A stretch of DNA of 64,000 nucleotides from Methylomonas albis (GTDB taxonomy: Bacteria; Pseudomonadota; Gammaproteobacteria; Methylococcales; Methylomonadaceae). The notes below the pieces were generated by a model that saw nothing but the letters and a program-made list of their open reading frames with translations, did not search any database and had not been told where the DNA came from. This document shows, piece after piece, positions 28,492 to 36,975 of the stretch; position 1 is the first letter of the stretch, and each line of letters opens with the position of its first letter. The position numbers and the translations under genes were made by a program. The stretch is taken from the NCBI RefSeq assembly GCF_014850955.1, contig NZ_JACXSS010000001.1:1488001-1552000 (forward strand), written 5' to 3'.

Positions 28492-29259
28492 TCAGAAGCT
28501 GTGAATTAGTTTATCCCAAACACGGTCGGCATAGTAGCGAGTCATTTTTTTCCAGGATACGTCGTTATCTGCGAAGTTTAGTTTGCGAGCCAGAGTACTA
28601 ACGCTGTCGCCGGAAAATATGGCAATACGTCTGACCATATACGGGTTCGGTTCGCTGTCAAACCAGCCGGGGCGGGTGGTGCAGGCCATGCTATAACCGG
28701 TTTGTTCGGCTACGGTAACCGAATCGGCATTAAATCTGCCAAATGGGTAAGCCAAGCTGCTTACTTGGGTGGATAGTAGCTCTTCCAATACCGCTTTGGC
28801 TTTTGTAAGTTCTAATTGTTGTTGATCAAGGCTGAGTACGGAAAGGTCGGGATGCGAACAAGTGTGCGAAGCAATTTCCATTCCGGCTACGTGCATTTCA
28901 AGCAGGTGTTCCGAATTTAACATTTGAGTTTGTGTCGATGGTTTGCCCAGCCAATGAGCATGACCGCCTATACAGTCGGTGGCGATAAACCAAGTTGCCT
29001 TCATGCCATGTGACATAAGCGGCAAAAAGGCCCCGTGATAATTGTCTTCGTAGCCATCATCAAACGTGATCACAACGCTTTTTTCAGGCAGTGCGTCGAC
29101 ATCTTGCAGGTCTTTGAACAAAACCGTTGTCCAGCCTTCTTGCTGCAAATATCGCAAATGTTTGGCAAATAAGCCGGCGTGAATCGAGTAATGTGACTCT
29201 GGCTGAGCATCGGGTGTACCGTGATACATCAACACGATGGGTCGGCGATATTGGGTCAT
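28492..29259 (-). CDS. Polysaccharide deacetylase (NodB-like)
   Basis: The 255-residue protein belongs to carbohydrate esterase family 4. It shows IVLMYHG near the N-terminus, VVITFDDGYEDNYHGAF with the catalytic and metal aspartates, and ASHTCSHPDL with the two metal histidines, then SLAYPFGRF. It would de-N-acetylate a polysaccharide in the periplasm or act on lipid-linked sugar. No clear signal peptide is seen. ATG 29259 is preferred to an upstream in-frame start at 29313. Related deacetylases are common in exosortase-A gene clusters. Confidence 0.82.
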   Translation of the reverse strand: MTQYRRPIVLMYHGTPDAQPESHYSIHAGLFAKHLRYLQQEGWTTVLFKDLQDVDALPEKSVVITFDDGYEDNYHGAFLPLMSHGMKATWFIATDCIGGHAHWLGKPSTQTQMLNSEHLLEMHVAGMEIASHTCSHPDLSVLSLDQQQLELTKAKAVLEELLSTQVSSLAYPFGRFNADSVTVAEQTGYSMACTTRPGWFDSEPNPYMVRRIAIFSGDSVSTLARKLNFADNDVSWKKMTRYYADRVWDKLIHSF

Positions 29260-29454
29260 GGCTTTAACTTGAAGAAACGGGGTATTTTGTATTGCCAAAG
29301 AAGTGTATTGCAAAAAACCAAGAATTTCAGGGAAAAGTTTTGCGACGACATTTTTTGGTGTGTGTGATCGATAATTTTGTAGAAGTGCGTGACAGTGTAG
29401 CTGTGCTAAAAAGATATGAGTGGCAGGGAAGCATAAAATTTAATAACCAAGCTA

Positions 29455-29483
29455 TTTACTCAGGATTTAAATAAGACTAAAAT
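29455..29483 (+). promoter_or_regulatory. Promoter of the suf regulator gene
   Basis: TTTACT at 29455-29460, a 17-base spacer and TAAAAT at 29478-29483. The -10 box lies inside the GACTA-AAA-TAGTC palindrome, so the promoter is well placed for repression by the gene product. Confidence 0.5.
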
Positions 29484-29489
29484 AGTCCT
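29473..29489. promoter_or_regulatory. Candidate operator for the Rrf2-type regulator
   Basis: AAGACTA AAA TAGTCCT is a 17-base near-palindrome with a perfect GACTA/TAGTC core (29475-29479 and 29483-29487). It overlaps the likely -10 box 19 bases before the regulator start. Autoregulation is inferred. Confidence 0.5.
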
Positions 29490-29507
29490 AAATGAAAAGA
29501 GAGTGTA

Positions 29508-29957
29508 ATGTTAAGGCTAAGTAAGCTGACCGACTATGCAACGGTGATCTTGAGCTATATGGCCAAAGATAGGAGCCGCGTACACGGCGCTCTGGAAATT
29601 GCCGATGCCACCGGCATTGCTCAGCCCACTGTCAGTAAAATATTGAAAATATTGCTCAAGGCTGGCGTGTTGAATTCCATGCGGGGTGCCAAGGGCGGTT
29701 ATGCATTGGCCAGAGAGCCTAGCCGGATTACGGTGGCTACCGTGATCGGTGCGCTGGAAGGGCCGATTGCGTTGACCGAGTGTACCGCTTCCCACAAAGG
29801 TTGTGATCAAGCCAGCGGTTGCCGGATTCAAGGCAATTGGCACTTAATCAACCAAAAAATTGCCAATGCACTCGAATCGGTGACTTTAGCCGATCTGATT
29901 TTGCCATTTAAGCAGCCGGAAGAAGTCTTCATTCCGGTTAACCAGTTGTTTCGCTAA
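29508..29957 (+). CDS. Rrf2-family regulator of SUF iron-sulphur assembly
   Basis: The 149-residue protein is an Rrf2/IscR-type repressor: LRLSKLTDYATVILSYMA, a winged helix-turn-helix with IAQPTVSKILKILLKAGV, the RGAKGGYALAR wing, and three cysteines in ECTASHKGCDQASGC that should ligate a 2Fe-2S cluster. This pattern fits the SUF-specific branch (TIGR02944 type, from memory) more than IscR. It lies 15 bases before sufB, so it probably senses cluster status and controls the suf genes. Confidence 0.88.
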   Translation: MLRLSKLTDYATVILSYMAKDRSRVHGALEIADATGIAQPTVSKILKILLKAGVLNSMRGAKGGYALAREPSRITVATVIGALEGPIALTECTASHKGCDQASGCRIQGNWHLINQKIANALESVTLADLILPFKQPEEVFIPVNQLFR

Positions 29958-29972
29958 TTATTGAAAACGATT

Positions 29973-31421
29973 ATGTCTACTAGCGCCCAAGAAATTGAAC
30001 AGTTAATTAGCCAGGAATACAAACAAGGCTTTGTGACCGAACTGGAAGTCGATACTTTTCCGCCCGGCTTGGACGAAGACGTGATTCGCCGGCTGTCCAA
30101 AGTCAAAAACGAGCCGGAGTTCATGCTGGAATATCGCCTGAAAGCCTTTCGGCATTGGCAAACCATGCCGTCGCCGGACTGGGCGCAACTCAAAATCGAT
30201 CCTATCGACTATCAAGCCATCAGCTATTACTCGGCCCCTAAGTCGAAAAAGGCCGGTCCGAAAAGCTTGGACGAAGTCGATCCGGAATTGTTGGATACCT
30301 ACAAAAAATTAGGCATTCCGCTGGATGAGCAAGAGCGGCTGGCGGGTATTGCGGTCGATGCGGTGTTCGATAGCGTCTCTGTCGCCACCACTTTTAAAGG
30401 CAAGCTCAAAGATGCAGGCGTGATTTTCTGCCCGATCTCCGAAGCCTTGCACGAGCATCCCGAGCTGGTAAAACAGTATCTAGGCAGCGTAGTGCCGACC
30501 GGCGATAATTTTTTCGCCGCGCTGAATGCGGCAGTGTTTACCGACGGTTCCTTCGTTTACATCCCTAAAGGCGTACGTTGCCCGATGGAATTGTCCACTT
30601 ATTTCAGGATCAACGCCGCCAACACCGGTCAGTTCGAACGGACCCTGATTATTGCCGACGCAGGCTCGCACGTTTCCTACTTGGAAGGTTGCACAGCGCC
30701 GATGCGCGACGAAAACCAACTGCATGCGGCAGTAGTAGAGCTGGTGGCTTTGGACAATGCGCAAATCAAATACTCCACCGTACAGAACTGGTATCCGGGC
30801 GACAAAGACGGCAAGGGCGGTATCTATAACTTTGTGACCAAACGCGCCGAATGCCGTGGGCATAACTCCAAAGTGTCCTGGACCCAAGTCGAAACCGGCT
30901 CGGCCATCACCTGGAAATACCCCAGTTGCGTGTTGTTGGGCGACGACTCGGTCGGCGAATTTTATTCAGTGGCTTTGACCAACAACCTGCAACAAGCCGA
31001 CACCGGCACCAAGATGATCCACATCGGCAAGAACACCCGCAGCACTATCGTGTCGAAAGGCATTTCCGCCGGCCGGGCGCAGAACACCTATCGCGGTTTG
31101 GTCAAAGTCGCCAAATCCGCCGAAAACGCGCGCAATCACACCCAGTGCGATTCGCTGTTAGTCGGTGACAAATGCGGTGCGCATACTTTTCCTTACGTGG
31201 AAGTGAAGCAACCGACTGCCCAGATCGAACATGAGGCGACCACATCCAAAATTAGCGAAGACCAATTGTTCTTCTGCCAGCAGCGCGGTTTGTCTGCGGA
31301 AGATGCTGTGTCGATGATTGTGAATGGCTTTTGTAAGGAAGTGTTTAAGGAATTGCCGATGGAGTTTGCGGTTGAGGCGCAGGCGTTGTTGGGGATTAGT
31401 TTGGAAGGGGCCGTTGGTTAA
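29973..31421 (+). CDS. sufB: Fe-S cluster assembly scaffold SufB
   Basis: SufB is the scaffold on which SufC and SufD build Fe-S clusters. The 482-residue protein has the SufBD core: [31 protein letters not shown], the SYLEGCTAP turn, the long right-handed beta-helix, and the C-terminal [24 protein letters not shown] region carrying conserved Cys and Glu, then [14 protein letters not shown] 29973 is chosen over TTG 29961; both lack a strong Shine-Dalgarno. Unusually, sufC does not follow directly but comes about 1.65 kb later. Confidence 0.96.
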   Translation: MSTSAQEIEQLISQEYKQGFVTELEVDTFPPGLDEDVIRRLSKVKNEPEFMLEYRLKAFRHWQTMPSPDWAQLKIDPIDYQAISYYSAPKSKKAGPKSLDEVDPELLDTYKKLGIPLDEQERLAGIAVDAVFDSVSVATTFKGKLKDAGVIFCPISEALHEHPELVKQYLGSVVPTGDNFFAALNAAVFTDGSFVYIPKGVRCPMELSTYFRINAANTGQFERTLIIADAGSHVSYLEGCTAPMRDENQLHAAVVELVALDNAQIKYSTVQNWYPGDKDGKGGIYNFVTKRAECRGHNSKVSWTQVETGSAITWKYPSCVLLGDDSVGEFYSVALTNNLQQADTGTKMIHIGKNTRSTIVSKGISAGRAQNTYRGLVKVAKSAENARNHTQCDSLLVGDKCGAHTFPYVEVKQPTAQIEHEATTSKISEDQLFFCQQRGLSAEDAVSMIVNGFCKEVFKELPMEFAVEAQALLGISLEGAVG

Positions 31422-31485
31422 AAGGTTTTTCGTTCCATCTCCCTCAGGGAGAGGGCTAGGGTGAGGGGCTTTTGCTTTTAAGGTG

Positions 31486-31760
31486 TCGCTGCCGCGACGG
31501 GTTGTTTTTAAGTCGGGTCTCGGCCCGACAGCCGAGATACTTTCTTTTGTTTGGCCAAAAGAAAGTATCCAAAGAAAAGGCCACCCGGAATTCCGCCAAT
31601 TTCCTGCGCGTCTCGCTTTTGGCGAGGGTTTTCGGAAGGGCCATCCCTGGCCCTCCGAAAACGAGCGGCATCCCTGCCGCTCCCCTGCGGGCCGATCTCG
31701 CCAAAAGCTGCGATGCTCGGGGAGGAATAACGGGAAGAACCTCGTCGCGGGATTGATAGT
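31486..31760 (+). repeat. Hairpin-rich interspersed repeat, copy A (plus orientation)
   Basis: The copy opens with a small hairpin GTCGC-TGCC-GCGAC and continues TTTTTAAGTCGGG. A CTCGGC/GCCGAG hairpin follows, then a perfect 14-pair stem (GATACTTTCTTTTG at 31536-31549 and its complement at 31556-31569), AAAGAAAAGGCC, and a GC-rich tail with inverted GGGCCATCCCTGGCCC-like motifs. Reading frames across it are open only by composition and look non-coding. Two more copies follow in inverted orientation. Confidence 0.7.
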
Positions 31761-31859
31761 GGTTAGATTATTTTGTTTGTGTTGGATTTAGGAGGCGCAT
31801 CGTTCGCGACAGATGCGCTTCACTCCGCTCAGCAAATCCTAAGATTTTGATTTTTTAGG

Positions 31860-32135
31860 ATGGATAGCTTCGGCGGCGGATGGTCTTGCCCCGTATGCCG
31901 CGCCGAGCACCGGAGCTTTTGAACGGATGAGCCCGTAGGGGCGCCGCAGGGATGCGGCGCGTTGCCGAAGGGGCAGGAAGCCCCTTTCGGCAACCCCGTT
32001 CAAAAGCGAGGAGCGCAGGGAGCAAGCGGCATCCGGGTGTATTTTCTTTTGGATACTTTTCTTTGGACAAGCAAAGAAAAGTATCTCGCCTGTCGGTGCG
32101 AGAACCGACATTAAATTGGCTTCGCGTTAGCGAAA
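31860..32135 (-). repeat. Hairpin-rich interspersed repeat, copy B (minus orientation)
   Basis: In reverse complement this copy has the head hairpin TTCGC-TAAC-GCGAA, a degenerate CTCGC/GCGAG hairpin, and a perfect 14-pair stem with arms at 32052-32065 and 32072-32085. Its own GC-rich tail runs back to about 31860 and contains GCCGCATCCC-type inverted motifs. It lies immediately before the AT-rich orphan gene. Confidence 0.65.
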
Positions 32136-32187
32136 CTTAAATACGGTTTTTGATCTGTTGAGCTAATTAAAGCAAAGAGATGTTGAT

Positions 32188-32766
32188 GTGATAGATTCCA
32201 AAATTGCTTTGTTAATTAACCAAGCAGAACAAAAGGATTTGGATAGCATAAGAATATTCAAAGAAAGAGCGGATAAATTATATTGTAATAGCATTGTAAG
32301 GCGTGAGTATATGCCAATTGCTGACTTACATATTAATCATCAAGGAGTATCGCATCGTTTTCAATTACCATCTGAGGAAGCTTTCGATTCATTATTAATG
32401 ACGTTTAGACATTTCTGGCTTCAAGACGAACCTTGCAATTTTTTTAAAATTTTAAAAATTATCGATCGTTATGTGCCTGATGCTAGGAATCATACCAAAT
32501 CACTTAAAAGCCTATGGAAGCAGGGGTTGTTTCATTCAACGCATATAATAATTGATGACGTCCAGTTGACTTCAGAGAAGCTAATTGATATTTGGTTAAA
32601 TGCTGAGTTTTTTCATAATGATAAAACCAAGAGATTCGAATTGGAATCTATAATCAATAGAATCGATTTTGATTCTCCAGGCTTTACGAGGTTTTTGTTA
32701 ATTGTTTCAATTATTGAATGTTGCAATGTGATTTTTGAATTAAATAAATTATTAGGAAAGGTGTAG
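32188..32766 (+). CDS. AT-rich orphan gene, function unknown
   Basis: This 192-residue protein starts at GTG 32188 with AAAGAG about ten bases before. I recognise no family. It is mostly helical by eye, with an HFWLQDEPCNFFKILKIIDR region, a HIIIDDVQLTSEKLIDIWLN region and a hydrophobic C-terminal stretch (FTRFLLIVSIIECCNVIF) that could be one membrane or core helix. Base use differs sharply from its neighbours: bases 32221-32280 contain 19 G+C of 60, against 31 of 60 in a sample of sufB. It sits between inverted repeat copies inside the suf locus, which suggests acquisition. A defence or toxin role is only speculation. Confidence 0.6.
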   Translation: MIDSKIALLINQAEQKDLDSIRIFKERADKLYCNSIVRREYMPIADLHINHQGVSHRFQLPSEEAFDSLLMTFRHFWLQDEPCNFFKILKIIDRYVPDARNHTKSLKSLWKQGLFHSTHIIIDDVQLTSEKLIDIWLNAEFFHNDKTKRFELESIINRIDFDSPGFTRFLLIVSIIECCNVIFELNKLLGKV

Positions 32767-32840
32767 CTAGCCAATTGGTTAAATGGAATGAACCTAGCTA
32801 ATTGACTTAGAAATTGTGGCTTTCTGTTAAGTATTTGTAG

Positions 32841-32938
32841 GGCCTTTTCTTTTGGATACTTTTGTTTGGATAAGCAAAGAAAAGTATCTCGGCTGTCGGG
32901 CCGAGACCCGACTTTAAAACACCGTCGCGATAGCGACA
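32841..32938 (-). repeat. Hairpin-rich interspersed repeat, copy C (minus orientation, head part only)
   Basis: The reverse complement reads GTCGC-TATC-GCGAC, TTTTAAAGTCGGGTCTCGG, the GACAGCCGAG hairpin and the stem GATACTTTTCTTTG/CAAACAAAAGTATC (13 of 14 pairs; arms 32855-32868 and 32875-32888), ending AAAAGAAAAGGCC. It matches copy A almost throughout the head but lacks the GC-rich tail. Confidence 0.75.
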
Positions 32939-33012
32939 GAAAAACAGAGGTTAAAGTGCTAGGTTTAAAAGCCTAGCCAGGCCAAATGGTGACGCTGGAG
33001 CGTCGACAACTG

Positions 33013-33038
33013 CGTTCCCACGCCGGAGCGTGGGAACG
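33013..33038. repeat. REP-like palindrome before sufC
   Basis: CGTTCCCACGC, loop CGGA, GCGTGGGAACG is a perfect 11-pair stem 43 bases before sufC. The GTTCCC/GGGAAC palindrome recurs in another form at 56186-56220. It has no T-tract. Confidence 0.7.
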
Positions 33039-33080
33039 ATAAGGTTCGGAATTATTTAAAAAACTTAGGTGACTAAACGT

Positions 33081-33830
33081 ATGCTCAGCATCAAAAATCT
33101 CCACGTATCCATCAACGACAAGCCCATATTAAAAGGCCTAACCCTGGACATAAACCCAGGCGAAGTCCATGCCATCATGGGCCCGAACGGTGCCGGCAAA
33201 AGCACCTTGTCGCATGTGTTGTCCGGTAAAGCCGGCTACACCGTCACTGAAGGCAGCGTGACTTACCAAGGCAAAGACTTATTGGAACTAGCCCCGGAAA
33301 TCCGCGCCCGCGAAGGTGTGTTTTTGGCTTTTCAATATCCGGTGGAAATTCCCGGCGTCAGTAATATTTATCTGCTAAAAGCCGCGCTGAACGCGATGCG
33401 CAGACATCATGGCCTGCCGGAAGTCGATGCGATGGATTTTCTGACCATAGTCAAAAGCAAGGTCAAGCTGTTGCAGATGGACGAAAAGTTTTTGTACCGC
33501 GCGGTGAACGAAGGTTTTTCCGGTGGCGAAAAGAAGCGTAATGAAATCTTGCAAGCGGCCATATTGGAACCCAAATTGTGCATTTTGGACGAGACCGATT
33601 CCGGCTTGGACATCGATGCCTTGCGTATAGTCTCCGAAGGCGTCAACTCCTTGCGCAATGCCGAGCGCTCGTTCCTGATGATTACCCATTACCAACGGCT
33701 GTTGGATTACATCAAACCCGATGTGGTGCATGTATTGGCGGACGGCAAAATCGTTAAATCCGGCGGGCCGGAGTTGGCGCTGGAGCTGGAAGAAAGAGGC
33801 TATAGCTGGCTGGAAGGGCAAGCGGCATGA
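33081..33830 (+). CDS. sufC: Fe-S cluster assembly ATPase SufC
   Basis: SufC is the ABC-type ATPase that drives conformational change in SufB-SufD. The 249-residue protein has Walker [10 protein letters not shown], signature [10 protein letters not shown] and Walker [12 protein letters not shown], with the SufC-specific KKRNE. ATG 33081 is preferred to the GTG four codons upstream, because AGGTGA lies about eight bases before it and [10 protein letters not shown] matches known SufC starts. It overlaps sufD by four bases (ATGA). It is separated from sufB by the repeat-orphan insertion. Confidence 0.96.
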   Translation: MLSIKNLHVSINDKPILKGLTLDINPGEVHAIMGPNGAGKSTLSHVLSGKAGYTVTEGSVTYQGKDLLELAPEIRAREGVFLAFQYPVEIPGVSNIYLLKAALNAMRRHHGLPEVDAMDFLTIVKSKVKLLQMDEKFLYRAVNEGFSGGEKKRNEILQAAILEPKLCILDETDSGLDIDALRIVSEGVNSLRNAERSFLMITHYQRLLDYIKPDVVHVLADGKIVKSGGPELALELEERGYSWLEGQAA

Positions 33831-35116
33831 GTGGCGAAGCGTATTTGACTGCATATCCGGCCCTGGCAGCCAGTTTGCCGGGCTTGGACGTGCCTTGGCT
33901 ACAAGGCTTTAGAAACCAGGCCTTGCAGGCTTTTGGCGTCAGTGGCTTTCCGGGTAATCGTGAAGAAGAATGGCGCTATACCAATTTGTCCGCGCTGAAT
34001 AAAACCTTGTTTGCGGCCAGTGACAGTCTGAATGTCGATGAAGAGTGGTTGCAGCCCTATCGCTTGGACGATGCGGCGAGTGTGGTATTGGTGAATGGCC
34101 AGTTTTCTGAGTCCTTGTCACGTCTGCAAGACCTGGCTGGCAACGTCTCTGTGTCCAGTTTGAAGCAGGTTTTGCAAGCCGATCCGGCTTGGCTGGAAGG
34201 TCGCTTGGGCCAAGCTGTTACTAGCGCAGAACATAATTTGGTGGCGTTCAATAATGCCTGGTTTGCTGACGGTGTGGTTATCGAAGTGGCCGCCAAGCAG
34301 CAATTGGCTAAGCCGCTGCAGATTCTGCATGTGGTGACCCAAGCCGATGCGCTGGCGGCAACCCGTAATTTGCTGGTGATCAACGAGCAAGCTGAAGCGG
34401 AAATCATCGAAACCTATGTTGGTAGCGTGGATAGCTATTTCACCGCCTCGGTTAACGAATGCTTGCTGGCTGGCAATGCCGCGTTGACACTGTATAAAGT
34501 GCAACTCGAAGCTGAAAAAGCCCAGCATTTTGGCGGTACTTACGTTAAGCAAGCGCGAGACAGCCGTTTTATGCATCATAATTTTGCGCTGGGCAGTGGT
34601 CTGGCGCGCAGCGATATTCATAGCGATCTGGATACCGCCGCGGAATGTTCCTTGAATGGTCTGTTCGTGGCTGGCAAACGCCAGCACATCGACAACCATA
34701 CCCGTATCAATCACTTAAAACCACACGGCATCAGCCGCGAGTTTTATAAAGGGGTGCTGGATAATAAAGCGCGCGGGGTATTTCAGGGCCGGGTGATCGT
34801 CGCCGAAGATGCACAGCAGACCGATTCAGAAATGAACAACCGCAATTTGTTGTTATCCGCAGATGCCGAAGTAGACACTAAACCACAATTGGAGATTTAC
34901 GCCGACGATGTGAAATGTTCGCACGGGGTGACCGTCGGGCAGTTGGAAGAAAAGTCGGTGTTTTATCTGCAAGCGCGCGGCGTTGATGAAGCCACGGCAC
35001 GCAATATTCTGACCTTTGCGTTTGCCAATGAGATGGTGGATAAGGTCGATAACGTCGAATTGAAAGCCTTGCTGTTGAACGAGTTGTTGGAGCGGTTTCC
35101 GGCGATCAGTTTATAA
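33827..35116 (+). CDS. sufD: Fe-S cluster assembly protein SufD
   Basis: SufD partners SufB and SufC in cluster assembly. The 429-residue protein has the SufBD fold with [13 protein letters not shown] near the N-terminus, [20 protein letters not shown] in the beta-helix, and the C-terminal [18 protein letters not shown] followed by [20 protein letters not shown]. The four-base overlap with sufC implies translational coupling. Its last six bases overlap the stop of the opposing Uma2 gene. Confidence 0.95.
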   Translation: MSGEAYLTAYPALAASLPGLDVPWLQGFRNQALQAFGVSGFPGNREEEWRYTNLSALNKTLFAASDSLNVDEEWLQPYRLDDAASVVLVNGQFSESLSRLQDLAGNVSVSSLKQVLQADPAWLEGRLGQAVTSAEHNLVAFNNAWFADGVVIEVAAKQQLAKPLQILHVVTQADALAATRNLLVINEQAEAEIIETYVGSVDSYFTASVNECLLAGNAALTLYKVQLEAEKAQHFGGTYVKQARDSRFMHHNFALGSGLARSDIHSDLDTAAECSLNGLFVAGKRQHIDNHTRINHLKPHGISREFYKGVLDNKARGVFQGRVIVAEDAQQTDSEMNNRNLLLSADAEVDTKPQLEIYADDVKCSHGVTVGQLEEKSVFYLQARGVDEATARNILTFAFANEMVDKVDNVELKALLLNELLERFPAISL

Positions 35117-35671
35117 GATCGATCCGACAGAGACTTGAAGCGCCGGTAAGGCTACTAGATTGATACTATCGGCTTTTGTCAGTACTGATTTATCCAGGTA
35201 ATCGCCGTCTTGCGGTTGCCGGTAAACTTCCAGGCAGTCGTCGATGAGGTTGACTATCCAGTATTCGCTAATACCGTGGGTAGCATACAAGCGCAGTTTT
35301 TGGGAGCGGTCGAAGCGCAGGGTGCTGTCGGAGACTTCTACTAACAGCAGCACGTCCGAGGCTGCGGGATGGCGACTCGTGTAGTCGTCGGCATCCGGCT
35401 TTACCAAAACCAAATCAGGTTCGGGTTCGGATAGGTCGCCAAGTTGGATGGGGTTTTGGGATCGAATCGAAACAGTGTCATCCAACAAACGGAAGAAGTA
35501 ACGAGTTAACCGGGTAACATGTCCTGCATGATTAAATCCTATCGGGGCCATATGCAAGATTTCTCCTTCAATGAGTTCCATACGAGCTTCGGGTGGGAAA
35601 ATTCCGGCCTCGCCCATGCGATGCCACTCGGCGATGTCGGTGAGGTGTTTCTGCGGAAAGACGGCAACCAT
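35111..35671 (-). CDS. Uma2-family putative PD-(D/E)XK nuclease
   Basis: The 186-residue protein matches Uma2 (DUF820): ARMELIEGEILHMAPIGFNH, the acidic EPDLVLVKPDAD and the VEVSDSTLRFDRSQKLRLYA segment that carry the PD-(D/E)XK-like site, then HGISEYWIVNLIDDCLEVY. The family's biological job is unknown; copies are abundant in cyanobacteria and scattered elsewhere, often mobile. ATG 35671 is preferred to TTG 35683. It lies against the direction of the suf operon between sufD and sufS and overlaps the sufD end by six bases. Confidence 0.85.
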   Translation of the reverse strand: MVAVFPQKHLTDIAEWHRMGEAGIFPPEARMELIEGEILHMAPIGFNHAGHVTRLTRYFFRLLDDTVSIRSQNPIQLGDLSEPEPDLVLVKPDADDYTSRHPAASDVLLLVEVSDSTLRFDRSQKLRLYATHGISEYWIVNLIDDCLEVYRQPQDGDYLDKSVLTKADSINLVALPALQVSVGSIL

Positions 35672-35751
35672 AGTTTTATCCAATTAACGAATCGACTTGT
35701 TCGATTCTAATGTTTAGTACAGACCAAATCAATTAAACCAAATAGTTAGCG

Positions 35752-36975
35752 ATGAGCATATTTCCAATCGAACAAATCCGCGCCGATTTCCCCATTCTCG
35801 GTGAAACCATCCGTAACAAGCCCTTGGTTTATTTGGATAACGCCGCCAGCTGCCAGAAGCCGCAAGCCGTAATCGACAGCATCGTGCACACCTACAGCCA
35901 CGAATACGCCAATATTCATCGCGGCGTGCATACCTTAAGCGTGCGGGCTACTGACAAGTTTGAAGGCGCTCGGGAAAAGGTCAGAGCGTTTATCAATGCT
36001 GCCAGAGCCAAGGAAATTATCTTCGTGCGCGGCGCCACCGAAGCAATCAATTTGGTGGCGCAAAGTTACGGCAAATCGCAACTCAAAGTCGGCGATGAAA
36101 TTGTCATTAGCGCGATGGAACATCACGCCAACATCGTACCTTGGCAAATGCTTTGCCAGCAAATGGGGGCGGTTTTGAAGGTGGCGGCGATGAATCAGCA
36201 AGGGGAGTTGCTGTTCGATGAGTTTGCGCAATTGTTGAACGCCAAAACCAAGCTGGTCGCTATCACCCAAATGTCTAATGCTCTGGGTACGATAAATCCG
36301 GTGGAAAAAATTATCGCCGCTGCCCACGCTAGAGGCATTCCGGTGCTGCTGGACGGCGCGCAAGCGATTCCGCATATGGCGGTGGATGTACAAGCCTTGG
36401 ATTGCGACTTTTATGTGTTTTCCGGCCACAAGCTTTATGGACCGTCCGGTACGGGTGTGCTTTATGGTAAGCAAGCTTTGCTGGAAGCCATGCCGCCGTA
36501 TCAGGGCGGCGGCGATATGATCCGGCAGGTGACGTTCGAAAAAACCGAGTACGCCGGTCTGCCGCATAAATTCGAAGCCGGCACGCCGGCCATTGCTGAA
36601 ATTATCGGTTTGGGTGCGGCAATCGATTACGTCACCGCGATTGGTATGGATAAAATCGCCGCTTACGAAGCCGAGTTGCTGGATTACGCCACGCAGCAAG
36701 CCGAGCAGATCAAGGGCATGAACATCATCGGCCAGGCGGCGCACAAGGGCGGCATCTTGTCGTTCACGCTGGATCGGATTCATCCACACGACATCGGCAC
36801 CATGCTGGACAGTTTGGGTATTGCCATCCGCGCCGGTCACCATTGCGCGATGCCGGTGATGGACTTTTACGGCGTACCCGCCACGGCGCGCGCCTCATTT
36901 GCCATGTACAATACTCGCCAAGAAATCGATGTGTTGATGCAAGGCATCAAGTCCCTAATAGAGGTGTTTGGCTAA
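35752..36975 (+). CDS. sufS: Cysteine desulfurase SufS
   Basis: SufS is a PLP enzyme that takes sulphur from cysteine as a persulphide for cluster building. The 407-residue group-II desulfurase has the PLP lysine Lys227 in SGHKLYGP and the catalytic Cys365 in RAGHHCAMPVM, plus MEHHANIVPWQ for cofactor stacking. Its TAA shares one base with the sufU ATG. A promoter of its own may exist, since an opposing gene separates it from sufBCD. Confidence 0.96.
   Translation: MSIFPIEQIRADFPILGETIRNKPLVYLDNAASCQKPQAVIDSIVHTYSHEYANIHRGVHTLSVRATDKFEGAREKVRAFINAARAKEIIFVRGATEAINLVAQSYGKSQLKVGDEIVISAMEHHANIVPWQMLCQQMGAVLKVAAMNQQGELLFDEFAQLLNAKTKLVAITQMSNALGTINPVEKIIAAAHARGIPVLLDGAQAIPHMAVDVQALDCDFYVFSGHKLYGPSGTGVLYGKQALLEAMPPYQGGGDMIRQVTFEKTEYAGLPHKFEAGTPAIAEIIGLGAAIDYVTAIGMDKIAAYEAELLDYATQQAEQIKGMNIIGQAAHKGGILSFTLDRIHPHDIGTMLDSLGIAIRAGHHCAMPVMDFYGVPATARASFAMYNTRQEIDVLMQGIKSLIEVFG

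Noticed and set aside
31456..32140. Several 60-100 codon frames between sufB and the orphan gene
   Set aside because: They run through the hairpin-rich repeats in both directions. Their low-complexity Arg/Ser/Ala products reflect the inverted-repeat sequence.
31486..33038. The suf-region repeats as a CRISPR array
   Set aside because: There are only three copies in mixed orientation, with unequal spacing and a gene between them. There is no regular repeat-spacer pattern and no cas gene.
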